Source: Caldilineaceae bacterium (GTDB lineage: Bacteria; Chloroflexota; Anaerolineae; Caldilineales; Caldilineaceae). Taken from it: a stretch of 15,953 bases of DNA. Of this stretch, positions 7,185-14,267 are shown piece by piece. The position numbers and the translations under genes are program-made. The stretch's first letter is position 1. Each line of letters opens with the position of its first letter. The DNA is taken from assembly GCA_028819675.1 (NCBI GenBank), contig JAPPKT010000166.1, positions 1 through 15,953 on the forward strand, read 5' to 3'. The notes beneath the pieces are model-generated. The model ran no database searches, was not told the DNA's origin, and saw only the letters and a list, made by a program, of their open reading frames with translations.

Positions 7185-7595
7185 CTATTCTGACACTTCC
7201 AGAGCCGCCAGTAGCGGCTGACCGCTGCGCAAACTCAATAGCGCAAAAGCACGTGCCTTCCGAAGCATGGCTTTCCCGTAACTTTCTCGCAACGCCTGCA
7301 AGCGCACCTCTTCTCGCGGGACAAGGGGGCGCCGTTGTACGTCAAGAAGCGCCTGAAGCTCTCTCTGATCTGCAGAAGCCATTTCATCCTTCGCAATCCG
7401 CCAAAGTGATTCTACGTCGAGAAAAGTCATCTCCAGAAACTCATTCCGCACCGATTCCGGGGCGCCATGTACGTCAGGCAGGCCGGCTGCCAATGCCCCA
7501 ACCAATACCTCTTCTAAGGGGCGGTCCAGCGCTTGGGCTGTTTCGCGAGCGCGTGTGAGGAGAGAATCGGAGACCTCGAATGTTAGAGTTGCCAT
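7185..7595 (-). CDS. Small conserved protein with RHH/antitoxin-like N-terminus
   Basis: A 136-residue cytoplasmic protein. The N-terminal ~40 residues (MATLTFEVSDSLLTRARETA...) start with a beta strand followed by two helices, as in ribbon-helix-helix DNA-binding proteins. The rest is helical and charged, with a central stretch (about 60-115) resembling a family of unnamed proteins common in Chloroflexota and cyanobacteria, some of which lie next to nuclease-like partners. No partner gene is visible here: the neighbours are a DUF6958 protein and a repeat region. TAGG lies 5 bases before the ATG. The RHH call rests on pattern only; function unknown. An orphan antitoxin or small regulator is possible. 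Confidence 0.65.
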   Translation of the reverse strand: MATLTFEVSDSLLTRARETAQALDRPLEEVLVGALAAGLPDVHGAPESVRNEFLEMTFLDVESLWRIAKDEMASADQRELQALLDVQRRPLVPREEVRLQALRESYGKAMLRKARAFALLSLRSGQPLLAALEVSE

Positions 7596-7681
7596 ACTTG
7601 CCTAGCCTTGTTGCTTAGTCGCAGTCCTACAGGGTGAATCCAACGTTGGTCTCTTCGCTCATCAATCCCCATCCCACTCAA

Positions 7682-7963
7682 CTACCCAACCAGCCGCAAC
7701 CGCTGCGGACTGCGCCCGTCTACCCGCTCCAACACACCCCGCGCCTCCAGATCCAGTTTCACAGATACCACGTACCAGCTTACCGAGCCCTCAAAGACGT
7801 CGCCGATCCGCCGCCCCACCTCCTCCGTCAACGCACTGAACGTAATCCCCGGCTGCGCCTCAAGCGTCACCTCAATCGCCTCCCGCACCGTGTCATACTT
7901 GCCCTTATCAATATTCACACCCTGTTTTCCAGCCGGGTGCAGCGTCAAGATCTTTTCTGTCAC
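7682..7963 (-). CDS. DUF6958-family protein
   Basis: A 93-residue protein. The sequence ILTLHPAGKQGVNIDKGKYD and the C-terminal SWYVVSVKLDLEARGVLERV match what I remember of the DUF6958 family, small proteins with a winged-helix-like shape and unknown function. I chose GTG 7963 as start because GGAGG (7973-7969) lies 5 bases before it and family members usually begin right before the ILTLHP segment. An upstream TTG at 7993 in the same frame would add ten residues but has no good ribosome-binding site. It follows the Rieske gene after a terminator, so it is probably transcribed separately. Confidence 0.75.
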   Translation of the reverse strand: MTEKILTLHPAGKQGVNIDKGKYDTVREAIEVTLEAQPGITFSALTEEVGRRIGDVFEGSVSWYVVSVKLDLEARGVLERVDGRSPQRLRLVG

Positions 7964-8018
7964 CTGTTCCTCCCAAATGGCGGTGTCATCCAACCCGCGG
8001 CCTCACCCTACATAAAGA

Positions 8019-8043
8019 GAAGAGAGGCAGATCGCCTCTCTTC
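8019..8043 (-). terminator. Rho-independent terminator of the Rieske gene
   Basis: GAAGAGAGGC and GCCTCTCTTC form a perfect 10-bp stem (8019-8028 with 8034-8043) with a 5-base loop. Read on the minus strand it is followed by TCTTTATG, a moderately U-rich tail. It lies 29 bases beyond the stop of the Rieske protein gene (8073) and before the DUF6958 gene. Confidence 0.7.
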
Positions 8044-8072
8044 CCAACACTATAGTCGCTTGGCAGTGGGTC

Positions 8073-9854
8073 CTACTCTCCCTCGAACAGCTTCTCGTTC
8101 CGGTGCAGCCGGCGGGCAATGCCGAATGTCTGGCCCTGCGCCCGCATCGTCGGCGCATGTGCCGCCAGGTAGCGGGCCGCAGCCACCAGCACCAGCACGG
8201 CCTCCTCCTGCGAATCCGGGTCGGCCGACAGCAGATCATGCTGGCGGAATGCCGCCTCGATACACTGAATCGTATGGAAGTTGCGGTCTTCCCGCAGCAG
8301 CAGCGCACCCAGCTCAGCCCGCAGCGCTTCCGCGCCGCCTCCTTCGAAAAGATACCTGCCCACCGCGTTGCCCGCCTCGTTCACCTGTTGCTGCTGGTCC
8401 AGCAAGTCATCGAGCGCCGGCAGCGAAGGGGCAGCCCCGTTCGTGCCGTTAGCCGCCGGCAGCCTCGCCGCCGGAATGTTCAGGAAACGGTCCAGATAGA
8501 TGCTCATCGCCGCATCGAAAACACCCCGCAGCAACAGCTGGTACTCGTCCGGCGGCGCGTACCCCTCCAGACGCCGCAGACCCTGATGGACCGCGTTGGC
8601 GAACGTGAACGTATGCAGAGCCGTGTCCCAGTCGCCAAACTCGTTACTCGTGTGGAATCGCGCGATGCGCAGCGCCGCCGCATAGGTGACCGCACCCGCC
8701 AGTTCAACCTCGCTGGCCCCGCTCCGCAGCGACGCCAACAGCGCCTCCGCGATCGCGTGCGGATCATCCCGCAACAACACCTCCACCAGTCCGGCGCGCC
8801 CTGCCCAGCTGCCCCGCTGCCCCTGTCCCGCGGCCAGGGCAGCCGCAATCTGCGCCCGCGCATCGCCCAACACGTCGATCAGATCGATCGGATTGCGCCA
8901 CGCGTTCGACTCCTCCATCCGCCGCGCCGAAGCATAGCCGGGCACCAGGCTGGTCAGAACCGCTTCCGCCTGCTCCCAGCCGACGATATCCAACGCTTCG
9001 AAGGCCTTATTCGTAAAGTCCAGCGGATGTCCAACATCGATATAGCGGAAATCCGTTGCCGCGCTGAACAGAATATCCGCCATTTCCTGCGGCCCGGCCC
9101 CCGCGTGCAACGCCGTGATGATGCACCGCTCCGCGCCCTCCGCATCCCGCACCAGAATGAAGCGGCGGAACCACTGCTTCAACGTTTTCAGGTCCGGGCT
9201 GCCGTCCGGCAGCGGCGTAACCAAAAAGCGCGGCGAACTGCCTGCCGAATCAGCCGCAACCGCCGCCAGACCGTGGGCCAGTGCTCTCGCCCTGTCCTCA
9301 CGTCCCAGACTCGGCAGGAGATTCTGGAAACACGTCAGCATCGTCAAACCCTGCCCCCAACCCTCCATGCGGTACCGGGCCCCGAACTCCAGACCGGCCG
9401 CAAACGGCGACAGCGTGTCCCCGGCCTCGTCCACCATTGTGATCGCCGCCTTGGCCACAACCAGCGAAAGATTGCGCTCCAGCCCGACCCCCAGACGGTG
9501 GCGCTGGTGCTCCACCGGATCGTGCCGCGGCGTTACATCGACAAACACATCACCGTTCCGCACCTCCACCGGGAAACTCGGCGTGTCGTCCGCCCACAGA
9601 TCGAAAGAACCCCCCGTGCACAGATCAAAACGCGCATGATGCCAGTGGCACGTCAGAATCCCGTCATGCACGCTGCCCCTGTCGAGCGGAAAACCCATAT
9701 GCGGGCAGCGGTTGTCGAGCGCGTAAATCTCGTCCTCGTGATGCACCAGCACGATCACGTGCCCGTTCACTTGGACCGTATGCAGCCCCGTTTCCGTGAC
9801 TTCAGCCACACTTGCAATGCGCTGATAAGCCTCAGCGCCAACTTTGGTCGCCAT
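8073..9854 (-). CDS. Rieske [2Fe-2S] protein with large helical C-terminal domain
   Basis: A 593-residue protein. The N-terminal ~110 residues are a Rieske domain with both ligand motifs intact: Cys50-Pro-His52 (CPHMGFPLDRG) and Cys69-His-Trp-His72 (CHWHHARFDL). The remaining ~480 residues are Ala/Leu-rich and mostly helical, with a notable segment HAGAGPQEMADILFSAATDF and TFANAVHQGL. I recognise this only as the domain found attached to Rieske modules in some Chloroflexota and Actinobacteria. It is not the ring-hydroxylating oxygenase catalytic domain: I see no 2-His-1-carboxylate iron motif of that type. A soluble electron-transfer or redox-sensing role is possible; the reaction is unknown. 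AAGGAGG lies 6 bases before the ATG. A 159-base gap to the MFS gene and a terminator downstream suggest its own transcript. Confidence 0.85.
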   Translation of the reverse strand: MATKVGAEAYQRIASVAEVTETGLHTVQVNGHVIVLVHHEDEIYALDNRCPHMGFPLDRGSVHDGILTCHWHHARFDLCTGGSFDLWADDTPSFPVEVRNGDVFVDVTPRHDPVEHQRHRLGVGLERNLSLVVAKAAITMVDEAGDTLSPFAAGLEFGARYRMEGWGQGLTMLTCFQNLLPSLGREDRARALAHGLAAVAADSAGSSPRFLVTPLPDGSPDLKTLKQWFRRFILVRDAEGAERCIITALHAGAGPQEMADILFSAATDFRYIDVGHPLDFTNKAFEALDIVGWEQAEAVLTSLVPGYASARRMEESNAWRNPIDLIDVLGDARAQIAAALAAGQGQRGSWAGRAGLVEVLLRDDPHAIAEALLASLRSGASEVELAGAVTYAAALRIARFHTSNEFGDWDTALHTFTFANAVHQGLRRLEGYAPPDEYQLLLRGVFDAAMSIYLDRFLNIPAARLPAANGTNGAAPSLPALDDLLDQQQQVNEAGNAVGRYLFEGGGAEALRAELGALLLREDRNFHTIQCIEAAFRQHDLLSADPDSQEEAVLVLVAAARYLAAHAPTMRAQGQTFGIARRLHRNEKLFEGE

Positions 9855-9952
9855 CCTTGGCCTCCTTATTGCCTATTACCCACTCCTTAAGCTGGGCATC
9901 AATCCCCACTGCGAATCAACAAGTGCCATCACCAACTATCCATTAGCTCTTC

Positions 9953-9979
9953 CTCAGTCAAAATGCTCCCTTGACTGAG
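9953..9979 (-). terminator. 9-bp hairpin between the MFS and Rieske genes
   Basis: CTCAGTCAA (9953-9961) and TTGACTGAG (9971-9979) are exact inverted repeats with a 9-base loop. It lies about 35 bases past the MFS stop on the minus strand and about 100 bases before the Rieske start. The following bases are purine-rich, not U-rich, so it may be a weak terminator or an operator for the Rieske gene. Between it and the MFS stop lies a simple GAGTGAAGAGGAGTGAGGAG-type purine-rich run (about 9994-10017). Confidence 0.4.
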
Positions 9980-10013
9980 ACGGGCAAGGCCGTTTCTCTC
10001 TCCTCACTCCTCT

Positions 10014-11267
10014 TCACTCTCTCCTCGCTCTTCCCCTCTCCTCGCGCACAGCCGTCAGCGCCGCAAAGCCTACCACCGCCAGCGCCGTCCAGAACAGAAA
10101 GGGCGCCCCAGGACCAACTGATTCCAGTCCGTTTCCAAGCGGAGGCGCGACGACGGATCCAATCCGGGAGATAGCCATGATCAGACCGGTGGCCGTCCCG
10201 GCAAGAGCAGGGCCAACACCCCGCAGCTCGATGATCAGCGTCATCATCGTCGCCATGTAGCCGTCCCGCGTAATACCCGCGAAAAGAACCGCTAGCCACA
10301 CAATGATCCCCTGCACGAACGAGAGGAGACCGAACCCGACCACTAACATCAGCGCCGACGCCAGCAGCAACGGGCGGCGCACCCCCATCCGGTCCGACAG
10401 CAGTGTAAACGGAACCGTGAACAGAAGGCTGGCGAAATGGAAGCTGGCTAGGGCGCTGTCCGCCGTGCTCGGCTCCCAACCCGCATTGCGTAGATAGAGC
10501 GGCAGGTAGCCAAGCGATCCCTGTATCGCCCCGCCGATGCCAAACATCGCCACCGCCAGCAGCCACACGTTGCGCAGACGGACCACCTGCAGCATCGAGT
10601 CGCGCAGCGAAGGCCGGTTCCCTAGTGCTGTGGCCCTTCCATCGCCATCGGGCCCAGGCCTTGTAAACGCCCACAAAATACCGACGATGACCGCCAGCAC
10701 GCCGTAGAATAGGAGAACGTTGCGCCAGCCCCCCAGAAGCGGCGAAAGGAACGTCGCGCTGATCAGCGAGCCAAGCAGAAAGCCCAACGCCATGCCCGCC
10801 GACACCACGCCGTTCGCCATCCCCAGCCGCTTCCCTGAAAACCAGACGCCGCACGTCTTGTGCACATTCATCGGCGCCGCCATCGGAAAGAGCCCTGCCA
10901 CCAGTACCGTGGCAGTCAGGCTGCCGTAGTCGCTGGCAAACGCCCGCGTCGCCCCCGTAACGCCGGCAAGCAGACAGGCGATCACCAGCATCCGCCTCGC
11001 GCCAATGCGGTCGCCAACTACGCCGCCGGTCAGGCTCATCGCAACGCCCAACAGCGAGGACGCCCCCCAGACGTATCCGATCTGCACCAGGTTCAGCGAA
11101 AGCTCAGTGCCGATCTCATCGAACAGGACCGGCAGCGACATCATAGGCATGCCCACCACGAGCGTGTGGGTCAATGCGGCCAGCACCAGAACATACCATC
11201 GGTACGCGCCTTCGGCAGAAGCGGGATCCGCGGTTGGCGGGGCCGCAACGCGCAGCGGATCAGACAC
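10014..11267 (-). CDS. MFS transporter
   Basis: A 417-residue polytopic membrane protein with about 12 hydrophobic segments, the usual major facilitator size. Loop 2-3 carries the family motif GGVVGDRIGARR (81-92); the second half has the related LLSDRMGVRRPLL. A polar loop with PGPDGDG marks the middle. It likely moves a small organic solute across the cytoplasmic membrane; the substrate cannot be read. The start is GTG 11267, inside the 3' end of the SDR gene: GTGTCTGA is shared, an 8-base overlap implying translational coupling. It is the last gene of the putative operon, so it probably imports or exports a compound handled by the upstream dehydrogenases. Confidence 0.88.
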   Translation of the reverse strand: MSDPLRVAAPPTADPASAEGAYRWYVLVLAALTHTLVVGMPMMSLPVLFDEIGTELSLNLVQIGYVWGASSLLGVAMSLTGGVVGDRIGARRMLVIACLLAGVTGATRAFASDYGSLTATVLVAGLFPMAAPMNVHKTCGVWFSGKRLGMANGVVSAGMALGFLLGSLISATFLSPLLGGWRNVLLFYGVLAVIVGILWAFTRPGPDGDGRATALGNRPSLRDSMLQVVRLRNVWLLAVAMFGIGGAIQGSLGYLPLYLRNAGWEPSTADSALASFHFASLLFTVPFTLLSDRMGVRRPLLLASALMLVVGFGLLSFVQGIIVWLAVLFAGITRDGYMATMMTLIIELRGVGPALAGTATGLIMAISRIGSVVAPPLGNGLESVGPGAPFLFWTALAVVGFAALTAVREERGRARRE

Positions 11268-12057
11268 TCGCCGTCGCTCCCCCGTCGATGAGGACCTCTG
11301 CGCCCGTGATGCTCGCAGCCCGGTCCGAGACCAGGAACAGGGCCATGTCCGCGATCTCGTCCGCCTCCGCCATGCGGCTCAGCGGCACCGACGCGATGCG
11401 GCGGGTTTTTGCCTCCTCTACCGAAATCCCCTGCGCTTCCGCCTCCTGGCGGGCGAGTTGCCGCGCCCGTTCCGTGTTCACGGGGCCGGGAGAGATGGCG
11501 TTGATACGCACGCCGTAGGGGGCAAGGTCCTGGGAGATCCCCTTCGTAAAGTTGATGATCGCAGCATTGGCCGTGCCGCCGGCGACAAATGACGGCGTGG
11601 GATTGTGCGCCGCAGCGCCCACAATGTTTACGATCCGTCCTTCCCGCCGCGCCTTCATCTGCGGCGCCAGCGCTCGCACCATCCGTATATATCCCAGCAG
11701 TTTCAACTCCCACGCACCCTGATAAGCGTCGTCGCTCAGGCTGTAGAAGTCACCGCTCGGCGCCGACCCGGCGTTGTTGATGAGGATGTCCACCTGACCC
11801 CAGGTTGATAGGGCGCGTTCGACGGCCCGTTCGACCCCTTCTGCCGTGCTCACGTCCGCGCTCACAGAGAGCGCCTTGGCGTTGCTCTCGGGCGCATGGT
11901 CCGCGATCGCAGTGAGACCTTGGGCCAGCCGGATTTCGTCGCGCGCCGCGATCAGCACGCTTACACCCTCCGCGTACAGGGCCTGCGCGCAGGCCAACCC
12001 GATGCCCGCGCTGCCGCCGGTGACGATGGCTGTCTTGCCCGAAAGATTGAGTTGCAA
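11260..12057 (-). CDS. SDR-family protein with non-canonical active site
   Basis: A 265-residue protein of classical short-chain dehydrogenase length. The cofactor motif TGGSAGIG (13-20), NNAG (94-97) and the C-terminal segment ITGAEVLIDGG are intact, so an NAD(P)-binding fold is sure. The catalytic positions are not standard. By alignment to the usual pattern, Asn is Lys119 (WELKLLG), Ser is Gly147 (IVNIVG), and Tyr-x3-Lys is Gly160-x3-Asn164 (AGGTANAA). I recall an SDR subgroup with this GGxxNAA pattern, often labelled generic oxidoreductase. The start is TTG 12057 with AAGGAG 10 bases (or AGAAGG 6 bases) upstream; a stop codon blocks earlier in-frame starts. It is coupled to the MFS gene by an 8-base overlap. 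Confidence 0.85.
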   Translation of the reverse strand: MQLNLSGKTAIVTGGSAGIGLACAQALYAEGVSVLIAARDEIRLAQGLTAIADHAPESNAKALSVSADVSTAEGVERAVERALSTWGQVDILINNAGSAPSGDFYSLSDDAYQGAWELKLLGYIRMVRALAPQMKARREGRIVNIVGAAAHNPTPSFVAGGTANAAIINFTKGISQDLAPYGVRINAISPGPVNTERARQLARQEAEAQGISVEEAKTRRIASVPLSRMAEADEIADMALFLVSDRAASITGAEVLIDGGATASV

Positions 12058-12131
12058 GGTCTGCCTTCTCCTTCAAGAGTGTTGTCCTGCAAGGTCTACC
12101 TGCGCAACGATGGTTTACGTAGAGGCCGCCC

Positions 12132-13136
12132 TCATCCGCTTCCTTCCCCCGCGTCCCCGTAGATCTCGCAGTCCGGAAAGGTCAGCGAGAAGCCGTACCA
12201 GCGCGCAAAGAGGTGCAGCGGCTGATCGGCCGGCAACTCGTCTCCCGATGGATCGTAAAGCCTGCCGTTGCGCACGATCGCGCCGTCTTCCAGACGCAGG
12301 TCGCTCCCATCCCATTCGGCATCCTGCCCATCGACGAAAAGCGGCGTCGGCGTGCCCGACACCGGATCAAGGTAGATCAGCACATTTCTGCTGTCGATAA
12401 CGTCAAACAACACGCCGTCCCCCGCCTTGAGAACCTCCAGCGGATAATACCGGCTGACCCTCTCCGTCCACACCCCCAGCCCCATCTCCAGGCGCGGCCG
12501 CCGCGGGTCTTCCTCACCCATCGAACCCGCAAACCTCGGCGGCAAAAACCGTCCGTTGGTCAGTCGCACCAGGACCTTCATCAGGCCCGCCGCCAGACCA
12601 AAAGGCAGCGGCAGCCGCGACCGCCCTATACGCGCATCCGGGTACTGCGCCAGCGCCTGGTCCGCACGCATATGCCGCAGCGGCTCCAGTTCGAGACGCC
12701 TACCCTTGAGCGGCCCGTGCAGACATTCGCCCGTGACGTGGTCCCAATAAGACCCCGTCTGGTGGTCCCCCATCAACGACATGCCGTTATACAGGCCCCG
12801 CGTCGCAAAACTGTATGTCTCCCCGTCTATGACCGGCGTCAGACCGACGCCGCTGTTGCACGGTGCTCAGAACGTGGCCAGAAACGGTGTCCCGTTCCAC
12901 TCCCCCTGCGCCACGTGGTGAAAGATCATCTCGCTGGTGAGCAGTGCCAGCGCCTCGCCCTCCCGCACCAGCACCAGCACCGGCGTCTCCCCGCGCACCT
13001 TCTTGCCGCCCAACGCGTCGGCCAGCCTCTCCGTCCGCCCCACAGCCAGCGGCCGGAACATGTCCCGCTTGCTCAGGATCGCCCGCTTCACGTCAAAGGT
13101 CGCAGCCGCGGTCAGTTCGGTTGTGTTCGCTTCCAT
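12132..13136 (-). CDS. DUF3179-family protein, candidate selenoprotein (in-frame TGA at codon 90)
   Basis: Read through one in-frame TGA (12869-12867), this gives a 334-residue protein matching DUF3179 throughout: GEWNGTPFLATF before the TGA, then APCNSGVGLTP, TRGLYNGMSLMGDHQTG, YWDHVTGECLHGPLKG, RYYPLEVL and a closing FARWYGFSLTFPDCEIYG. Family members have TFCxxCN at this point; here it is TF-U-APCN, so the TGA stands for the first cysteine of the CxxC pair (Sec90, Cys93). Both halves are in the same frame and the 29 codons between the TGA and the next ATG are fully conserved in style, so this is not a frameshift. A SECIS-like hairpin follows. AAAGGG lies 6 bases before the ATG. DUF3179 has no known function; UxxC suggests thiol redox chemistry. 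The alternative is a nonsense mutation or base error. Confidence 0.8.
12834..12852 (-). promoter_or_regulatory. Candidate bacterial SECIS hairpin
   Basis: On the mRNA, CGGCGUC-GGUCU-GACGCCG forms a perfect 7-bp stem with a 5-base loop. The loop starts 21 bases after the UGA, within the spacing known for bacterial SECIS elements (about 18 in E. coli fdhF as I recall it). The loop GGUCU contains the G-U pair of bases that SelB reads and matches the fdhF loop AGGUCU. The bulged U seen in the fdhF stem is absent. Confidence 0.65.
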
Positions 13137-13208
13137 CTTCAGCCCTTTCGCCAGTCGAACACGGAAAACCGGTCCTGTCCTGGGAAATTCGCCCCGGGGC
13201 CGGATCTC

Positions 13209-14261
13209 CTATTCGGTCGAAAAGCGGAAAATAGTAGTCTGCGTATACGCTTCGCCGGGCCGCAGAACGATCGACGGAAAGTGCGGCTGGTTCGGCGCAT
13301 CCGGAAAATGCTGCGTCTCCAGGCAGAACCCGCCGCGGTGTGGAAAGACCTGCCCGCCCTTGCCCGGATTCGCCGCCTCCATCTGGTTTCCCGTATAGAA
13401 CTGCACGCCCGGCTCGGTCGTCAGCACCTCCAGCACCCGTCCGCTGACCGGTTCCGTCACACGCGCCGCCAGCCGCAGCGTGCCCGGCTCCCCGTTGAGA
13501 ACGAAGTTATGATCGTAGCCGCCGCCAAACCGGATCTGCTCGTCGTCCGCGTTGATGCGCGCTCCGATGGCAGTGGGCTGGCGGAAATCGAACGGTGTGC
13601 AGGTCACGTCCTGCACCTCACCTGTCACAATCAGGTTGTCGTCCATCGGCGTGAACGCGTCGGCATCGATCATGGCCACGTGGTCGTGGATGTTGCCCTT
13701 CCCGGCCAGGTTGAAATAGCTGTGATTGGTCAGGTTGACGATCGTCGGCGCGTCGCAGGTCGCATGGTAGTCGAGACGCACCTCGTTTTCATCGTTCAGG
13801 CTCAGCCTCACCGTCGTGTCCAGCGCGCCCGGATACAGATCTTCGCCGTCCGGGCTGTCGTGTGAGAGCTGCAGCCCGACCTCCCGCTCGTTCTGAAAAG
13901 GCTGCGCATGCCACACTACATTGCCAAAGCCGACCTCCCCGCCGTGAAGATGGTCGTCGTTGACGTTGCGCGCCAGCTGGTAAGTCACACCATCCAGCTC
14001 GAACCTTCCCCCGCGGATGCGGTTCGCACAGCGGCCCACCAGCACGCCGTAATAGGGGTGCCCGGCCAAATACTCGTCGAGCGTGTCAAAGCCCAATACT
14101 ACATCGCCCGCCTCGCCGTTGCGGTCCGGCGTCGACAACGTGCGGATCAGCCCCCCGTAGTCGAGTACATCGACCTCCACGCCCCTGTTGTTGGCCAGCG
14201 AATACTGCCTGACCCCGTGCCCCCTCCCCGTCCTGCCGAATGCCTGGCTGCTTAGTCTCAT
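13209..14261 (-). CDS. galM: Aldose 1-epimerase (galactose mutarotase family)
   Basis: A 350-residue beta-sandwich enzyme interconverting alpha and beta anomers of aldoses such as glucose or galactose in the cytoplasm. Expected active-site residues are all in place: Arg77 (GRCANRI), His106 (DDHLHGG), His180 (TNHSYFNL), Asp250 (GYDHNFVL) and catalytic base Glu315 (CLETQHFPD). The length is normal. The ATG lies 6 bases after the Gfo/Idh stop (TAA, CGAGGA, ATG), so the two are co-transcribed. The GAGGA touches the ATG with no spacer; GGAT further back, overlapping the previous stop, may serve as ribosome-binding site. With the adjacent dehydrogenase it supports a sugar-related operon, though the sugar is unknown. 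Confidence 0.93.
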   Translation of the reverse strand: MRLSSQAFGRTGRGHGVRQYSLANNRGVEVDVLDYGGLIRTLSTPDRNGEAGDVVLGFDTLDEYLAGHPYYGVLVGRCANRIRGGRFELDGVTYQLARNVNDDHLHGGEVGFGNVVWHAQPFQNEREVGLQLSHDSPDGEDLYPGALDTTVRLSLNDENEVRLDYHATCDAPTIVNLTNHSYFNLAGKGNIHDHVAMIDADAFTPMDDNLIVTGEVQDVTCTPFDFRQPTAIGARINADDEQIRFGGGYDHNFVLNGEPGTLRLAARVTEPVSGRVLEVLTTEPGVQFYTGNQMEAANPGKGGQVFPHRGGFCLETQHFPDAPNQPHFPSIVLRPGEAYTQTTIFRFSTE

Positions 14262-14267
14262 TCCTCG

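Noticed and set aside
8019..8043. Possible small RNA or CRISPR-like hairpin
   Set aside because: It is a single copy placed right after the Rieske stop with a U-rich tail; a terminator explains it fully.
8103..9890. 595-residue open frame on the plus strand
   Set aside because: It is antisense to the Rieske gene over nearly its whole length, has an Arg/Gln-rich composition and no family resemblance. It is a by-product of GC-rich codon use.
12132..12782. Separate 216-residue gene starting at ATG 12782
   Set aside because: The 29 codons upstream, back to the TGA at 12869-12867, are in frame and carry conserved DUF3179 sequence including the second Cys of CxxC. A start at 12782 would discard them, so this is the 3' part of one longer gene.
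12213..13865. 550-residue open frame on the plus strand
   Set aside because: It runs antisense through the DUF3179 and aldose epimerase genes with a low-quality Arg/His/Pro-rich composition; both sense genes are clearly real.
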